Shown: positions 1 to 9,119 of the stretch, piece by piece
Layout of the letters: each line of letters begins with the position of its first letter
Numbering within the stretch: position 1 is the stretch's first letter
NCBI GenBank assembly: GCA_002013415.1
Contig: MAEX01000008.1
Span: 124,001-188,000, forward strand
DNA length: 64,000 nucleotides
Direction: 5' to 3'
From: Mycobacterium sp. D16Q14
GTDB lineage: Bacteria > Actinomycetota > Actinomycetes > Mycobacteriales > Mycobacteriaceae
Position numbers and translations under genes: made by a program
The notes under the pieces: model-generated
What the model was told of the DNA's origin: nothing
Seen by the model: only the letters and a program-made list of their open reading frames with translations
Databases searched by the model: none

Positions 1-1
1 A

Positions 2-991
2 CTAGAGAGGCTTCGCGGGCCTGCGCCGGTGCGTGATGAGCGCGACGGTGGCGTCTTCGCTCAACCTGACCACATTGGTCGAGCAGTGCAGCGATTCCCA
101 GCTGTCATCGTGGCAGCGGAACCGGATTACCGCCTCGGTCGCACCGAATACGGCATTGTCGATCATGAAGTTCAGATTCGCTTCGTCGTCCGGGTGAATC
201 TTGGGGCGGCCCAGCGGGTCGAACTCCCAATGCCATTCCGGCGCAGGCGGATCAATCCACTTGATCAGTTTCCGTGAAGCGATCATCACCAGCGCGCGAT
301 ACGCGCCGGGTTCGGCGGCGGCCTCGAGGACGCGTTGTTCGAGCAGCGGAACCGGTGGCACTGATCGGCCGACTCGCAGGTTGATCGCGCGCCCCAGCCG
401 CTCCGGGACACCTTCGTTGTTGGGTTCCACGACCAGTCGGCTTGCGAAGTGGCACAGGGTGGGATTGCCGTCGCTGTCCACCCCGGGCCAGGTGGCGCAG
501 TAGGTCATGTCTTCCGTCGCGGTCACCATGAGCCCCAGGACGTCCGTCTCGCCGGGATTCGGTGTCAGGTAGCGGTAGAGCTCGGGCATGCTGATCTCGG
601 CATGCGGCTCGGTGGCAGCCATTCCCATGGCCAGGGCCGCACCGTCGCTCATGTGCAGGGCGCCGGTGTCGGCGTTGAGGACTACTGCCCCGCCTTCGGC
701 TGGGGGAGCGGCGGGTGGGGGTGTCGATCCCGTCCACAGCCACACTCCGTGGACCCGACCGTCGAGCATGGCGATCGGTCGGATATCGATGACCGAATCG
801 GAGTCGGGTGGGCCGATGCTGGCGGACCTATTGGCCTTTGTCGCCGCGGTGATGATGCGGCGAATCAGGCCAAGATTTCGATTACGCCGAAGAAAAGCGC
901 TGAGAGGAACCATGTTCCGCGGCTGATTGCCGGAGGCGATGACAGTTGGCTCGTCGCCGAGTGTTTCCAAGAGAAGCCACTCGCGCGCCAC
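2..991 (-). CDS. GAF/PAS-like mycobacterial protein (DUF5593-type)
   Basis: The 329-residue soluble protein has no signal peptide or membrane span. The N-terminal part (about 1-90) begins with a WLLLETLGDEP-type segment and a helical stretch. The middle (about 95-220) looks like a GAF/PAS sensor fold, and a C-terminal part (about 225-325) with WHWEFDPLGRPKI and a final VALITHRR strand looks PAS-like. This architecture is familiar from mycobacterial proteins annotated as GAF or DUF5593 domain proteins, thought to be sensory or regulatory; no ligand can be assigned. The stop codon lies at the very edge of the window, so the downstream neighbour is unknown. No DNA-binding domain is seen. The family call is from memory of sequence style. 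Confidence 0.6.
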   Translation of the reverse strand: MAREWLLLETLGDEPTVIASGNQPRNMVPLSAFLRRNRNLGLIRRIITAATKANRSASIGPPDSDSVIDIRPIAMLDGRVHGVWLWTGSTPPPAAPPAEGGAVVLNADTGALHMSDGAALAMGMAATEPHAEISMPELYRYLTPNPGETDVLGLMVTATEDMTYCATWPGVDSDGNPTLCHFASRLVVEPNNEGVPERLGRAINLRVGRSVPPVPLLEQRVLEAAAEPGAYRALVMIASRKLIKWIDPPAPEWHWEFDPLGRPKIHPDDEANLNFMIDNAVFGATEAVIRFRCHDDSWESLHCSTNVVRLSEDATVALITHRRRPAKPL

Positions 992-1362
992 ATGCGGATG
1001 TTATCAGCGGAGCAACCCGCAGCACTCGGTCAGTGCCCCTTCCGGAGCATTGTGGCGAGAATTCCGAAAAGGTTGCGCGGGGCAGGTCAGACGCGATATT
1101 TTCTGCTGGCTCCCGCGATCGGCGGGCTAAGTACGGACCCTGTTCCTTCGGGCCGTGCCCGCAGCGTAGATGTGCCATGTTCGCGGCCGCTTAGCCGCAA
1201 ACAAGCTCATCGTCTTGGTCGCCGCGAGCACCTACCGATGCAGATGCGAGGGGTCGGTAGGTGTGACGGCGACCCTGGATATCCACGTGCCACGTCACGG
1301 TGCTGAACCGGGTGCCTGGTCATCGAGCAGGTGCCGGGGTATCGGTCGACTAGTCTGCCCAC
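992..1362. other. intergenic region, no gene seen
   Basis: These 371 bases separate the divergent GAF/PAS-like gene and the FkbM gene. Short open frames exist but none has family resemblance or a good ribosome site. No tRNA or strong terminator hairpin was recognised. It presumably carries the promoters of both flanking genes. Confidence 0.4.
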
Positions 1363-2112
1363 GTGAGCATGGCGGCGTTGAGAATGGCGCAAACCTATCT
1401 ACCGTTTCTGCGGCCGCTCAAGTTCGGCGCGTACAACATGGGCACTCGATGGTTCGGGTGGCGCATCGATCCCGAATTCCACCTCCTGGGCCGCCTGGGA
1501 CCCATCTCCGAGGCGGTCGACATCGGAGGCAACTGGGGTCAGAGTATTTGTGCGCTGCAGCGCACCGCCGCACCAGAGACGATAGTGAGTTTCGAGCCCA
1601 ATGCCGTTCTTGCTCAGCGGCTTAGCCGCCGATATGAGAGCAGCACCGTGCACGTACATGCCTGCGGACTCTCTGATGCGGACGGCACCTTCGATCTGTT
1701 TGTTCCGCGATACCGCAACTTCGTCTACGACGGTCTGGCCTCTCTCGACGAGGGTGAGGCGCGCGGTTGGCTCAACCCCGACACCATGGCGGGATTCGAC
1801 GAATCAAAACTGACGATCGAACGCCATCCCGTACAGGTTCGCCGACTGGATGATTTCGGCCTAGATCCTCAGGTGATCAAGATCGACGTGCAGGGGATGG
1901 AGGCCGCGGTGATTCGTGGTGGGCTCGCCACTATCACCGCTTCGCAGCCGGTGATGATCATCGAGACGCCCTCGGACGAAGTGGTGTCCCTGCTGCAGCC
2001 AGCAGGGCTGCGACCGTACGCCTATCGAGGTGACCGACTCAGCCAAGACTGGCGAGACGCCAAAAACACGGTCTTTCTGACCGATTCACACCGAGACCGC
2101 GCGGGGCTGTAG
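1363..2112 (+). CDS. FkbM family SAM-dependent methyltransferase
   Basis: This 249-residue protein matches FkbM-type methyltransferases, which O-methylate sugars or polyketide-like acceptors in secondary metabolites and surface glycans. The SAM-binding region is visible at about residues 45-70 (SEAVDIGGNWGQSI, then TIVSFEPN for the acidic strand-2 end). The family hallmark VIKIDVQGMEAAVIRGG sits at about 170-186. The GTG start is chosen because it begins just before the first conserved segment; an in-frame ATG lies two codons on. The neighbours are unrelated, so the acceptor cannot be inferred. In nontuberculous mycobacteria such enzymes often act on glycopeptidolipid or glycolipid sugars, but that is inference. 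Confidence 0.8.
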   Translation: MSMAALRMAQTYLPFLRPLKFGAYNMGTRWFGWRIDPEFHLLGRLGPISEAVDIGGNWGQSICALQRTAAPETIVSFEPNAVLAQRLSRRYESSTVHVHACGLSDADGTFDLFVPRYRNFVYDGLASLDEGEARGWLNPDTMAGFDESKLTIERHPVQVRRLDDFGLDPQVIKIDVQGMEAAVIRGGLATITASQPVMIIETPSDEVVSLLQPAGLRPYAYRGDRLSQDWRDAKNTVFLTDSHRDRAGL

Positions 2113-2124
2113 GCCCGAAGCCGG

Positions 2125-2466
2125 TTACGGCTGCGGGTCCTTCAGATCGACCATCAGCTGAGCGAACACCCGCTCGCGGTGATCGAACGCCTGGCCCGCG
2201 GCCGCGGCAGCGGTGGCCACCACGATCTGCCCGACGAGGTTGGGAGACAGTTTGGTGACCGAGTCGTCGAGTCTCAGATTGGTCAGCGCGCCGTTGCCGT
2301 TGGCTTCCGCCTCCACATGGCCCTGCGCCGAACGCGCCCATCCGCGAAGGTCTTTGAGCTCTTCGACTGCACTGTTCAGGATGTGGCCGCCGGCGCGAGC
2401 CTTCGCCATGGTCTCCTGGTACTGCTGTTCGAGCGCCTTGAAGAAGTTGAGGTCTGGCTCCGTCAT
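2125..2466 (-). CDS. YbaB/EbfC-family protein, EspL-like
   Basis: This 113-residue protein has the YbaB/EbfC pattern: an N-terminal amphipathic helix (NFFKALEQQYQETMAKARAG), a central beta segment (GHVEAEANGNGALTNLRLDD) and a C-terminal helix. YbaB proteins bind DNA as dimers. A paralogous group, including EspL (Rv3880c), sits in type VII secretion loci and acts as a chaperone-like partner. The ATG start overlaps the TGA of the preceding gene, so the two are probably translationally coupled. A longer open frame upstream is rejected because it reads into that gene. It ends a four-gene minus-strand set with an EspC-like and an NlpC/P60 protein, which favours the secretion-associated branch over the recR-linked housekeeping EbfC. 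Confidence 0.75.
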   Translation of the reverse strand: MTEPDLNFFKALEQQYQETMAKARAGGHILNSAVEELKDLRGWARSAQGHVEAEANGNGALTNLRLDDSVTKLSPNLVGQIVVATAAAAAGQAFDHRERVFAQLMVDLKDPQP

Positions 2467-2753
2467 CAGGATCTCCGTTCCATCTGCTCTTCGGATTGGC
2501 GCAATTCCAGGTCGGCGACCTGCGCAGGTGTCGCCAGACCCAGCTTGTCCAGGATGTAATCCGGGATACCGGTCTCGGCGAGTTCTTCGCGGCGGGCCGC
2601 TCCGCAGCGCGCGGCACCCAGTTCGCACAGGTTCAAGACCTCCCGTGCGACTGCCGACGCGCCGCGGGCGAGCATGTCGGGTTCGATCTGAACCTCAAGC
2701 GGCAGACCGAATTCGGACACCTTGACCCGCAGCGTGCGAGCACGATTTGTCAT
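2466..2753 (-). CDS. small protein of T7SS-associated cluster, unknown function
   Basis: This 95-residue protein is not assigned to a family. It starts MTNRARTLRVKVSEFGLP, has a beta-rich first half, a helical segment with two cysteines (NLCELGAARCGAA) and an acidic C-terminus. The ATG at 2753 is used. A longer form from ATG at 2819 would add a proline-rich leader and overlap the upstream hydrolase gene by 26 bases. The space just after that gene's stop contains AGGAG, but it does not sit well before any clear start, so the N-terminus is uncertain. Its TGA overlaps the ATG of the YbaB-like gene. Position suggests a partner of the cluster's secreted proteins; function is unknown. Confidence 0.6.
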   Translation of the reverse strand: MTNRARTLRVKVSEFGLPLEVQIEPDMLARGASAVAREVLNLCELGAARCGAARREELAETGIPDYILDKLGLATPAQVADLELRQSEEQMERRS

Positions 2754-2793
2754 ATCGATGCTCGCACGCGGCTCGGGCCGCGGCACTCCTGAA

Positions 2794-4143
2794 CTAGGAA
2801 GTGGGTCGGTAGAATCCATGGAATCCCTGCCCGGCGTTGGTGGTTCGGATCGGGGAGATCTGCACCGGGTCACCGGCTTCGACCATCATGCCGTTGCCGA
2901 TCACCATGGCGACGTGGCCGTCCCACACCGCCAGGTCACCCGGCATGACAGATCCTTGATCGACCCGGACACCGACGCCCTGCTCCTGTGCGAGGCGGGG
3001 GATGTCCACGCCGGACTGTCCGTAGGCCCACTGAGTCAGACCACTGCAGTCCAGACCGACACCGGGCTTGGTGCCGCCCCACTCGTAGGGCACACCCACC
3101 TGGCTGAGCGCCTTGCGCACGGCTTCCGCCGCGGCGGCGTTCGGGGCCTGGCTGGTGCTGCCGTCGGGCAGGAACAGCTGTGCACCCTTGCCCATGCTGC
3201 GCGGGTCAAGCAGCATCTTGGCCGCACTGGCGTTGGAGCTACCCAATCCGCTGCTGGTTCCACCAGCGGTGGAGGAGGCGTGGCCGCCACCGGCACCGAA
3301 CGGGTTGGCCAGTGCACCGGCGGCGATACCGCTCATGTTGGCGCCGCCCAGCGCGCTACTGGCGCCACTGGCTCCACCACCGCCGAGCAAGCCGGTAAGA
3401 GCCTGCGGGATCTGGCCGAGTCCCTGACCCATCGAGCTCATGGTCTGGGTGACGCCGCTCGCGACGCCGGACATCGCCTGAGTTCCGGCCTGGATGCCGC
3501 CCTGCATGGCCGACATGGCGGGCTGGACGCTCCCGGATGCGGGTGTGGCGGGGTTGCCCATGTCGGCGCCCGCCATCCCTGTCAGTTCACCGGCCTGTCC
3601 GGTTAGCTCGCCCTCGAGCGTCGCGGTGTACGCCGAGACCTTGGTGGCGCACTCGGATGCTGCCTGAGCGAGCTCAGCAGCGGCGGGAGGGAAGATGCCG
3701 ATCAGCGGTGTCAGCACCTCAGAGGTGTGCTGGAACTGTTGCAGGGCCTCCGTGATCAGAGCGCTGGCGCGGCCGGTGGACTCGGATGCCTGTCCGACAT
3801 TGGCGCCCATGGCGCCGCTGCGGGTGGCCATGCTGCTCAACGCCTGGCCGGCCATGCCGGCGAATTGCCCCAGAGCCTGAGCCGCCGCACCGGCGAAGGA
3901 GCCGATGAGCTGGCTTCCCGCCTGCATGCCTTGCTGCATGACCTGCTGCATGACCTGCATGCCGCCCTCCAGCATCTTGCTGGGGTCCTGGCCCTCCTTG
4001 AACTGGCCGTTACCGACAGTGCCTGCCATGTCCAAGGCTGGCCCGATCAGCCCCGCGGAGAAGGGGTTGTTTTCGAAGCTCGGGTAGTTCGTGTTGGTCG
4101 CCTCGGCCAAACGGCTGGGCGAGGTTGGGCCTGTCTCAACCAT
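2794..4143 (-). CDS. NlpC/P60 (C40) peptidoglycan hydrolase in ESX-type gene set
   Basis: This 449-residue protein has a helical, Met/Gln/Ala-rich N-terminal half (about 20-180, with a repeated MQQ stretch at 64-74) resembling EspA/EspB/PE-PPE-like secreted helical proteins. A Gly/Ser/Ala-rich linker (about 190-310) follows, then a C-terminal NlpC/P60 domain (about 335-449). Cys366 in GLDCSGLTQWAYG, His410 in WDGHVAMVIG and Glu422 match the Cys-His-Glu triad known from RipA, so it is predicted to be an active D,L-endopeptidase cutting peptide stems. No Sec signal peptide is present, so export through type VII secretion is inferred. It starts two bases after the EspC-like gene, with GAGG upstream. 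No classical WxG or YxxxD motif was found in this protein itself. Confidence 0.8.
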   Translation of the reverse strand: MVETGPTSPSRLAEATNTNYPSFENNPFSAGLIGPALDMAGTVGNGQFKEGQDPSKMLEGGMQVMQQVMQQGMQAGSQLIGSFAGAAAQALGQFAGMAGQALSSMATRSGAMGANVGQASESTGRASALITEALQQFQHTSEVLTPLIGIFPPAAAELAQAASECATKVSAYTATLEGELTGQAGELTGMAGADMGNPATPASGSVQPAMSAMQGGIQAGTQAMSGVASGVTQTMSSMGQGLGQIPQALTGLLGGGGASGASSALGGANMSGIAAGALANPFGAGGGHASSTAGGTSSGLGSSNASAAKMLLDPRSMGKGAQLFLPDGSTSQAPNAAAAEAVRKALSQVGVPYEWGGTKPGVGLDCSGLTQWAYGQSGVDIPRLAQEQGVGVRVDQGSVMPGDLAVWDGHVAMVIGNGMMVEAGDPVQISPIRTTNAGQGFHGFYRPTS

Positions 4144-4145
4144 GA

Positions 4146-4472
4146 TTACGCCTCGATTCCCTCGACAGTGGCGTTGATGTTCTGGCCGACGTTGTCGTCA
4201 TCGTCGTCGTAGCCCTTGCTCGCCAGGTTGGTGCTGACACCGGACTCGGTGACGCCCATGGCGAGCTGGCCGACGTCCAGCCCCTGCTTGGCGGAGGTTG
4301 CGGCGAATGCGCCCAGGTACTGCGCGCCAATCGGACCGAAGATCGGCGCGAGTGCGGCGACCGGGAAAATGCTGACTGCGGTACCCACCGCCGCGAGCGT
4401 TCCGCCCATCCCCAGCTGAACTCCGCCCACGCCACGCAGCAGGTCTGTGTCGGCTGCTAATCCGTCTGACAT
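4146..4472 (-). CDS. EspC-like type VII secretion-associated protein
   Basis: This 108-residue protein begins MSDGLAADTDLLRGVGG, typical of the EspC/DUF2580 family of ESX-1-associated proteins. A hydrophobic helical middle (about 20-65) follows, with an acidic tail. Residues 88-92 (Y-D-D-D-D) fit the YxxxD/E type VII secretion motif. It is the first gene of the set and has a strong ribosome site (GGAGGGG about 4 bases before the ATG). EspC-type proteins are co-secreted with partner substrates, and the adjacent NlpC/P60 protein is the natural candidate. No ESX core gene is near, so which ESX machine would export it is unknown. Confidence 0.75.
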   Translation of the reverse strand: MSDGLAADTDLLRGVGGVQLGMGGTLAAVGTAVSIFPVAALAPIFGPIGAQYLGAFAATSAKQGLDVGQLAMGVTESGVSTNLASKGYDDDDDNVGQNINATVEGIEA

Positions 4473-4568
4473 GTCCCCTCCATCTCCTCGGTGGTTCGGC
4501 TACCGCCTGTTTTCGGGCAGTTTTCGCCTTGTACTTGGATACGACGGGGGTAGTCGCGATTCGGTTCC

Positions 4569-4599
4569 ATCTTTCTCAAAACTTTTGAAAGATTTTTTT
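4569..4599. promoter_or_regulatory. AT-rich hairpin with T tract between EspC-like gene and upp
   Basis: ATCTTTC at 4569-4575 pairs with GAAAGAT at 4587-4593, and AAAA/TTTT pair inside, followed on the plus strand by seven T. The shape is that of an intrinsic terminator read on the plus strand, yet both flanking genes point away from it. It may instead be a regulatory or nucleoid-protein site in this AT-rich gap. The rest of the 4473-4765 gap shows no gene. Confidence 0.35.
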
Positions 4600-4765
4600 G
4601 GCAACGTGGCCACCCCGCTGTATTACCTGCTCAGCATAGCTGTTCGGGCTGCCTCAGGAACGATATCGATGCGAAAGCGTGCGCTGCTTCACGCGTGATG
4701 CCCGTCACATTCCCGCAGTGTCCGGGATCGACGGCATCGAAGCTTGCTGTTCTAGGGTCTGGGGC

Positions 4766-5407
4766 ATGCATGTGCACGTAGTTGAGCACCCACTTGCCGC
4801 GGCCCGGCTGACCACCCTTCGCGATGCCGGCACCGATAACGCGGCTTTCCGTGCCGCGCTGCGGGATCTGACCCTGATGCTCGTCTATGAGGCGACCCGC
4901 TCGGCACCGGTGGAGTCCTCCGCGGTGCGCACACCGGTGGCGGTGACGACGGGGTTCCGTTTGGCGAATCCGCCGTTGCTGGTCCCGGTTCTGCGGGCGG
5001 GGTTGGGCATGGTGGATCAGGCCCATGCCCTCATCCCCGAGGCGCGGGTCGGGTTCGTCGGCATGGCGCGCGACGAGGAGACGTGGCAACCCACCCCGTA
5101 TCTGGAATCTCTGCCGGCCGACTTGTCGCAACAACCGGTATTCGTCCTGGACCCGATGCTGGCGACCGGCGGGTCGATGGTCCATACGCTCGACCTGTTG
5201 CATTCCCGCGGCGCCACCGACCTGACGATGTTGTGTGTGGTCGCGGCACCGCAGGGGGTTGAGGCGGTCCGGGAGGGGGTCGCACGCTACGGCCCGTCGA
5301 CGTCCGCGCGATTGTTCACGGCCACCGTCGACGAGGGTCTCACTGATGCGGCATACATCGTGCCGGGCCTGGGCGATGCCGGCGATCGTCAGTTCGGTCC
5401 CAGATAA
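4766..5407 (+). CDS. upp: uracil phosphoribosyltransferase
   Basis: This 213-residue enzyme converts uracil and PRPP to UMP (pyrimidine salvage). Family motifs are present: the N-terminal [16 protein letters not shown], the PVLRAGLGM segment, the PRPP loop [13 protein letters not shown], and the C-terminal [11 protein letters not shown] uracil-binding segment. The ATG at 4766 gives the usual UPRTase length (about 207-213 residues); the open frame upstream adds a non-conserved leader. It converges on pmmB with only 11 bases between stops, the same arrangement as Rv3309c/Rv3308. Confidence 0.95.
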   Translation: MHVHVVEHPLAAARLTTLRDAGTDNAAFRAALRDLTLMLVYEATRSAPVESSAVRTPVAVTTGFRLANPPLLVPVLRAGLGMVDQAHALIPEARVGFVGMARDEETWQPTPYLESLPADLSQQPVFVLDPMLATGGSMVHTLDLLHSRGATDLTMLCVVAAPQGVEAVREGVARYGPSTSARLFTATVDEGLTDAAYIVPGLGDAGDRQFGPR

Positions 5408-5418
5408 ATTGCGCCTAG

Positions 5419-7041
5419 TTAGATGTTGCGGGCGTAGGCCTCCAGCTCGGAGACCACCACGCCCGCCCAGATCCGTGCGACGGTCGCATCGGTGATGACG
5501 GGCTCGCGGACCTCGATGTAGCACTTGACCTTTGGTTCGGTTCCCGAGGGGCGGATCACCAGCCGGATGGACGAACCCCCGATCTCGCCGGAAAGTATCA
5601 CCGCGTCGGTGCGCTGTTGACCCCGTCGTTCCAGGAGGTCCTCGACGGTGATCGGGAACCCGGACAGCGCGGCGGGAAGGTTCCCCCGCAGGCGCGCCAT
5701 CACGGCGGTGATGTCGGCGAGGGAGTCCATGCGCAGCGAGACCTGCGAGGTGACATGGATGCCGTGCCTGATCGCCAGGTTCTCGAGCTTTTCCTCCACA
5801 CTCGATCCGAGCTCGCGCAGGTGTGTCACGAGGTCGCATGCGAGCACCGCGGCGGAGATACCGTCCTTGTCCCGCACGGTGGCTGGATCCACGCAATGCC
5901 CGATGGCTTCCTCATACGCGTAGACAAGGTCGAAATCTGCTGCCCGGACAAGCCATTTGAATCCGGTGAGAGTTTCCACATGCCGAGCGCCGAGAGATGC
6001 CGCGATGCGTGCGAGCATGCGGGAGGAGACCACCGTGCTGGCCACTACCGGCGGAGTGGATGAATGTGGTTGCGTGGAGAGGATGTAATCACCGAGTAGC
6101 CAACCGGTTTCATCCCCGGAGAGCATGCGCCAACCGGTCGTGGTGGGGATGCCGATGGCGCACCTGTCGGCGTCCGGATCCAGCGCGATGGCCAGGTCGG
6201 CGTCGACCTCGGCGGCCCGGGTCAGCACCGCATCGGAGGCCCCCGGTTCCTCGGGATTCGGAAACGCGACTGTAGGAAAGTCCGGATCCGGCTGGAACTG
6301 GTTGTCCACCACGTGGATGTCGGTGATACCTGCGGCATTCAGCGTGTCCAGGGCGGTGGCCCCGCCGACTCCGTGCAGTGCGGTGAGTGCGACGCGGACA
6401 CCGCCGGAGCCCCGGCGCACCGTGGCGGCACGTTGGATGTAGGCATCCACCAAGGTGTCGTCGGTGGGAGTGACGGGGATGCGTGGAATCTGATCGGCGA
6501 AAGGTGCTGCGGCTGTTGTCGATTCGATATCACGATCGGTAGGGGAGATGATCTGTGCGCCGCCCGACCAATACACTTTGTAGCCGTTGTCGGTGGGCGG
6601 GTTGTGGGATGCGGTGATCTGGATGCCCGCTGCCGCATCCAGGTGGCGTACCGCGAACGCGAGCACCGGTGTGGGCAGCGGGCGGGGCAGGAGCACTACC
6701 TTGAACCCCTCGGCCGCGAGCACTTCCGCCGCACCCTGCGCGAACTTCTCCGATCCGTGCCGCGCATCACGACCCACCACCACGGTCGAGCCGCCGAGGC
6801 ACCGATCCTTGAGAACCTTGGCCAGCGCGTAGGTGGTACGCAGCACGACGGCCAGGTTCATGCCGTTGGGGCCGCCGCGGACGGTGCCGCGCAGGCCAGC
6901 CGTGCCGAACACCAGTGGCTCGGAGAATCGCTGCGCCAGCTCCTCATCGGAGCAGGTGCGCAGCTCGGCGGCGGTCTCGGGGTCGGGGTCATGGTCGATC
7001 CACTCTTGGATCGCGTGTGCTGCCGGCGGGGACTCCGTCAT
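5419..7041 (-). CDS. pmmB: phosphomannomutase/phosphoglucomutase
   Basis: This 540-residue alpha-D-phosphohexomutase interconverts hexose 1- and 6-phosphates. It carries [13 protein letters not shown] near residue 46, the phosphoserine loop [14 protein letters not shown] at about 137, a metal loop with DPDADRC at about 293, and the C-terminal phosphate-binding [14 protein letters not shown] at about 505. Length matches the actinobacterial PmmB subgroup rather than the shorter ManB type. It overlaps the upstream deoD by 4 bases, so the two are probably co-transcribed. The pairing with a purine nucleoside phosphorylase suggests a role as phosphopentomutase for ribose 1-phosphate (inference). 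Confidence 0.92.
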   Translation of the reverse strand: MTESPPAAHAIQEWIDHDPDPETAAELRTCSDEELAQRFSEPLVFGTAGLRGTVRGGPNGMNLAVVLRTTYALAKVLKDRCLGGSTVVVGRDARHGSEKFAQGAAEVLAAEGFKVVLLPRPLPTPVLAFAVRHLDAAAGIQITASHNPPTDNGYKVYWSGGAQIISPTDRDIESTTAAAPFADQIPRIPVTPTDDTLVDAYIQRAATVRRGSGGVRVALTALHGVGGATALDTLNAAGITDIHVVDNQFQPDPDFPTVAFPNPEEPGASDAVLTRAAEVDADLAIALDPDADRCAIGIPTTTGWRMLSGDETGWLLGDYILSTQPHSSTPPVVASTVVSSRMLARIAASLGARHVETLTGFKWLVRAADFDLVYAYEEAIGHCVDPATVRDKDGISAAVLACDLVTHLRELGSSVEEKLENLAIRHGIHVTSQVSLRMDSLADITAVMARLRGNLPAALSGFPITVEDLLERRGQQRTDAVILSGEIGGSSIRLVIRPSGTEPKVKCYIEVREPVITDATVARIWAGVVVSELEAYARNI

Positions 7042-7877
7042 AACCGACCAATCACCGAGCTGAGAAGTTGGCCCATGCGAGTGGCCGACGCGCGCCCGGC
7101 GGCCAGCACCTCCTCATGGTTGAGGGACTCTCCGGTCATTCCGGCCGCGAGGTTGGTTACCAGAGACACGCCCAGCACCTCGGCCCCGGCAGCACGGGCC
7201 GCGATGGTCTCGTGCACGGTCGACATGCCCACCAGGTCCGCGCCCAGCGTGCGCAGCATGCGGATCTCCGCGGGGGTCTCGTAATGCGGGCCGGGCAGAC
7301 CCGTGTACACCCCCTCGGCGAGGCTGTCGTCGATCTCCCGCGCCAGCGCCCGTAATCGCGGCGCATACGCGTCGACAAGGTCGACGAACTGCGCACCCAC
7401 CAACGGCGAGCGGGCCGTCAGGTTGAGATGGTCGCTGATCAGCACCGGCTGACCCACTGTGTAGTCCTCGCGTAGTCCTCCGGCGGCGTTGGTGAGCACG
7501 ATGGTCCGGGCGCCCGCGGCGCAGGCGGTGCGCACGGGGTGGACGACGTGACGCAGGTCGTGACCCTCGTAGGCGTGAATCCTGCCCAGCAGTACCAGCA
7601 TCCGCTGGCCGCTGTCGCCGATGGGGATCGACAGCACCGAACCGCCGTGTCCGGCCGCACTGGGTGGGCTGAATCCGGGTAGGTCGGCCATCGGGATGCT
7701 CGTGGCGGGGGTGCCCAGTTCGGCTGCTGCCGGAGCCCAACCCGATCCGAGAACCACCGCGACGGGGTGGGATGCGACGCCGGTGCGCGCCGCGATCTCC
7801 GCGGCCGCGAGGGACGCCGCGGCATCCGGAGCCTCATCGGTGCTGTCGCCGCTTCGCGCAGGCCGCTTATCGGTCAC
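7038..7877 (-). CDS. deoD: purine nucleoside phosphorylase
   Basis: This 279-residue trimeric-type PNP splits inosine/guanosine with phosphate to base plus ribose 1-phosphate. Motifs seen are [11 protein letters not shown] (phosphate site) at about 41, [18 protein letters not shown] at about 97, LTNAAGGL at about 128, the [12 protein letters not shown] active-site loop at about 195, and a VTNLAAGM purine-site segment near the C-terminus. The start gives an N-terminal tail of about 35 residues before the fold, common in mycobacterial homologues. It is divergent from amiB1 with only 36 bases between starts, so the two promoters must overlap. Confidence 0.93.
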   Translation of the reverse strand: MTDKRPARSGDSTDEAPDAAASLAAAEIAARTGVASHPVAVVLGSGWAPAAAELGTPATSIPMADLPGFSPPSAAGHGGSVLSIPIGDSGQRMLVLLGRIHAYEGHDLRHVVHPVRTACAAGARTIVLTNAAGGLREDYTVGQPVLISDHLNLTARSPLVGAQFVDLVDAYAPRLRALAREIDDSLAEGVYTGLPGPHYETPAEIRMLRTLGADLVGMSTVHETIAARAAGAEVLGVSLVTNLAAGMTGESLNHEEVLAAGRASATRMGQLLSSVIGRL

Positions 7878-7913
7878 AGCTATGGAGCCTAACCATGATG
7901 GGATACTGATCTA

Positions 7914-9119
7914 ATGCCCTTGACCACTGGAGCGTCGTCCGCCGCGCATGCCCAGACCGTCAGCACGGTCGTGGACGCCGTGGCGACGGATCTGGTGGCG
8001 TTATCGCACGACATTCACGCCGAACCCGAGCTGGCGTTCCATGAGGTTCGCAGCGCCCTGAAAACGCAGCGGCTGCTCGCCGAGCGCGGATTCGAGATTG
8101 TCACCGGTCAGGGCGGTATGGACACGGCGTTCCGCGCCACTTATGGAGATGGCCCGCTGGTCATCGGTGTTTGCGCCGAGTACGACGCGCTGCCCGGGAT
8201 CGGCCACGCATGCGGCCACAACATCATCGCGGCATCCGCCGTCGGCACCGGCTTGGGGCTCGCCGAGGTCGCCGATGCCCTCGGACTCACCGTGGTGGTT
8301 ATCGGCACGCCGGCCGAGGAGTACGGGGGCGGTAAGGCACTTCTGCTCAAGGCGGGTGCCTTCGACGACATCGCGGCGGCGGTGATGCTGCACCCCGGGC
8401 CGATCGATATCGCGGGCGCGCGCTCCCTCGCGCTGACCGACGTGATGGTCGCCTACCACGGCAAGGAATCGCACGCCGCGGTCGCGCCGCACCTCGGAAT
8501 CAACGCCGCCGACGCGGTCACCGTCGCGCAGGTCTCAATCGGTCTGTTGCGTCAGCATCTGTCACCCGGACAGCTGATCCACGGCATCGTCACCGAGGGC
8601 GGGGAGGCGGCCAACATCATCCCGGCCCGCGCCGCGATGCAGTACACAATGCGTGCCGTGGAATCAGCGTCTCTGCGTGAGCTGGAGGAGAAGGTTTACG
8701 CATGCTTCGCCGCGGGCGCGATGGCGACGGGATGTAGCCACGAACTCATCGAATCTTCGCCGCCATACCTGGAGCTGACGCCGGATCCATGGCTGGTTGA
8801 GGTGTTTCGCGAGGAAATGGAGTCCGTCGGCCGTACGCCGGTGCCCGCGGAATTCGAGGCCAATGTGCCCTTGGGTAGTACCGATATGGGCAACGTGACG
8901 CAGATGCTGCCCGGTATTCACCCGGTCATCGGCATCGATTCGGGCGGAGCGGTCATCCACCAACCCGATTTCGAGAAGGCCGCCAGGGAACCAGGTGCTG
9001 ATCGGGCCGTGGTTGAAGGCGCGAAGATGCTGGCACGCACCGTGGTACGACTGGCCGAGAACGACGCCGAGCGCTCCCGAGTGCTGGATCGGCTGGCGCG
9101 CAGGACGGTGACGGTATGA
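7914..9119 (+). CDS. amiB1: M20 family amidohydrolase (AmiB1)
   Basis: This 401-residue metal-dependent amidohydrolase/peptidase belongs to the M20D branch that hydrolyses N-acyl amino acids or peptide-like amides. Metal-site segments are visible: GVCAEYDALPGIGHACGHN at about 83, GTPAEEYGGGK at about 130, and LHPG. A dimerisation insert covers about 180-290, and a late STDMGN ligand segment lies near 322. The ATG lacks a clear Shine-Dalgarno, so leaderless or weak initiation is possible. It overlaps amiA1 by 4 bases; the pair is conserved as Rv3306c-Rv3305c. The physiological substrate is unknown. Confidence 0.88.
   Translation: MPLTTGASSAAHAQTVSTVVDAVATDLVALSHDIHAEPELAFHEVRSALKTQRLLAERGFEIVTGQGGMDTAFRATYGDGPLVIGVCAEYDALPGIGHACGHNIIAASAVGTGLGLAEVADALGLTVVVIGTPAEEYGGGKALLLKAGAFDDIAAAVMLHPGPIDIAGARSLALTDVMVAYHGKESHAAVAPHLGINAADAVTVAQVSIGLLRQHLSPGQLIHGIVTEGGEAANIIPARAAMQYTMRAVESASLRELEEKVYACFAAGAMATGCSHELIESSPPYLELTPDPWLVEVFREEMESVGRTPVPAEFEANVPLGSTDMGNVTQMLPGIHPVIGIDSGGAVIHQPDFEKAAREPGADRAVVEGAKMLARTVVRLAENDAERSRVLDRLARRTVTV

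Noticed and set aside
2039..2617. Long minus-strand open frame across the YbaB-like gene
   Set aside because: It is out of frame with the recognisable YbaB-like protein, Arg/Pro-rich, and starts inside the neighbour; high-GC shadow.
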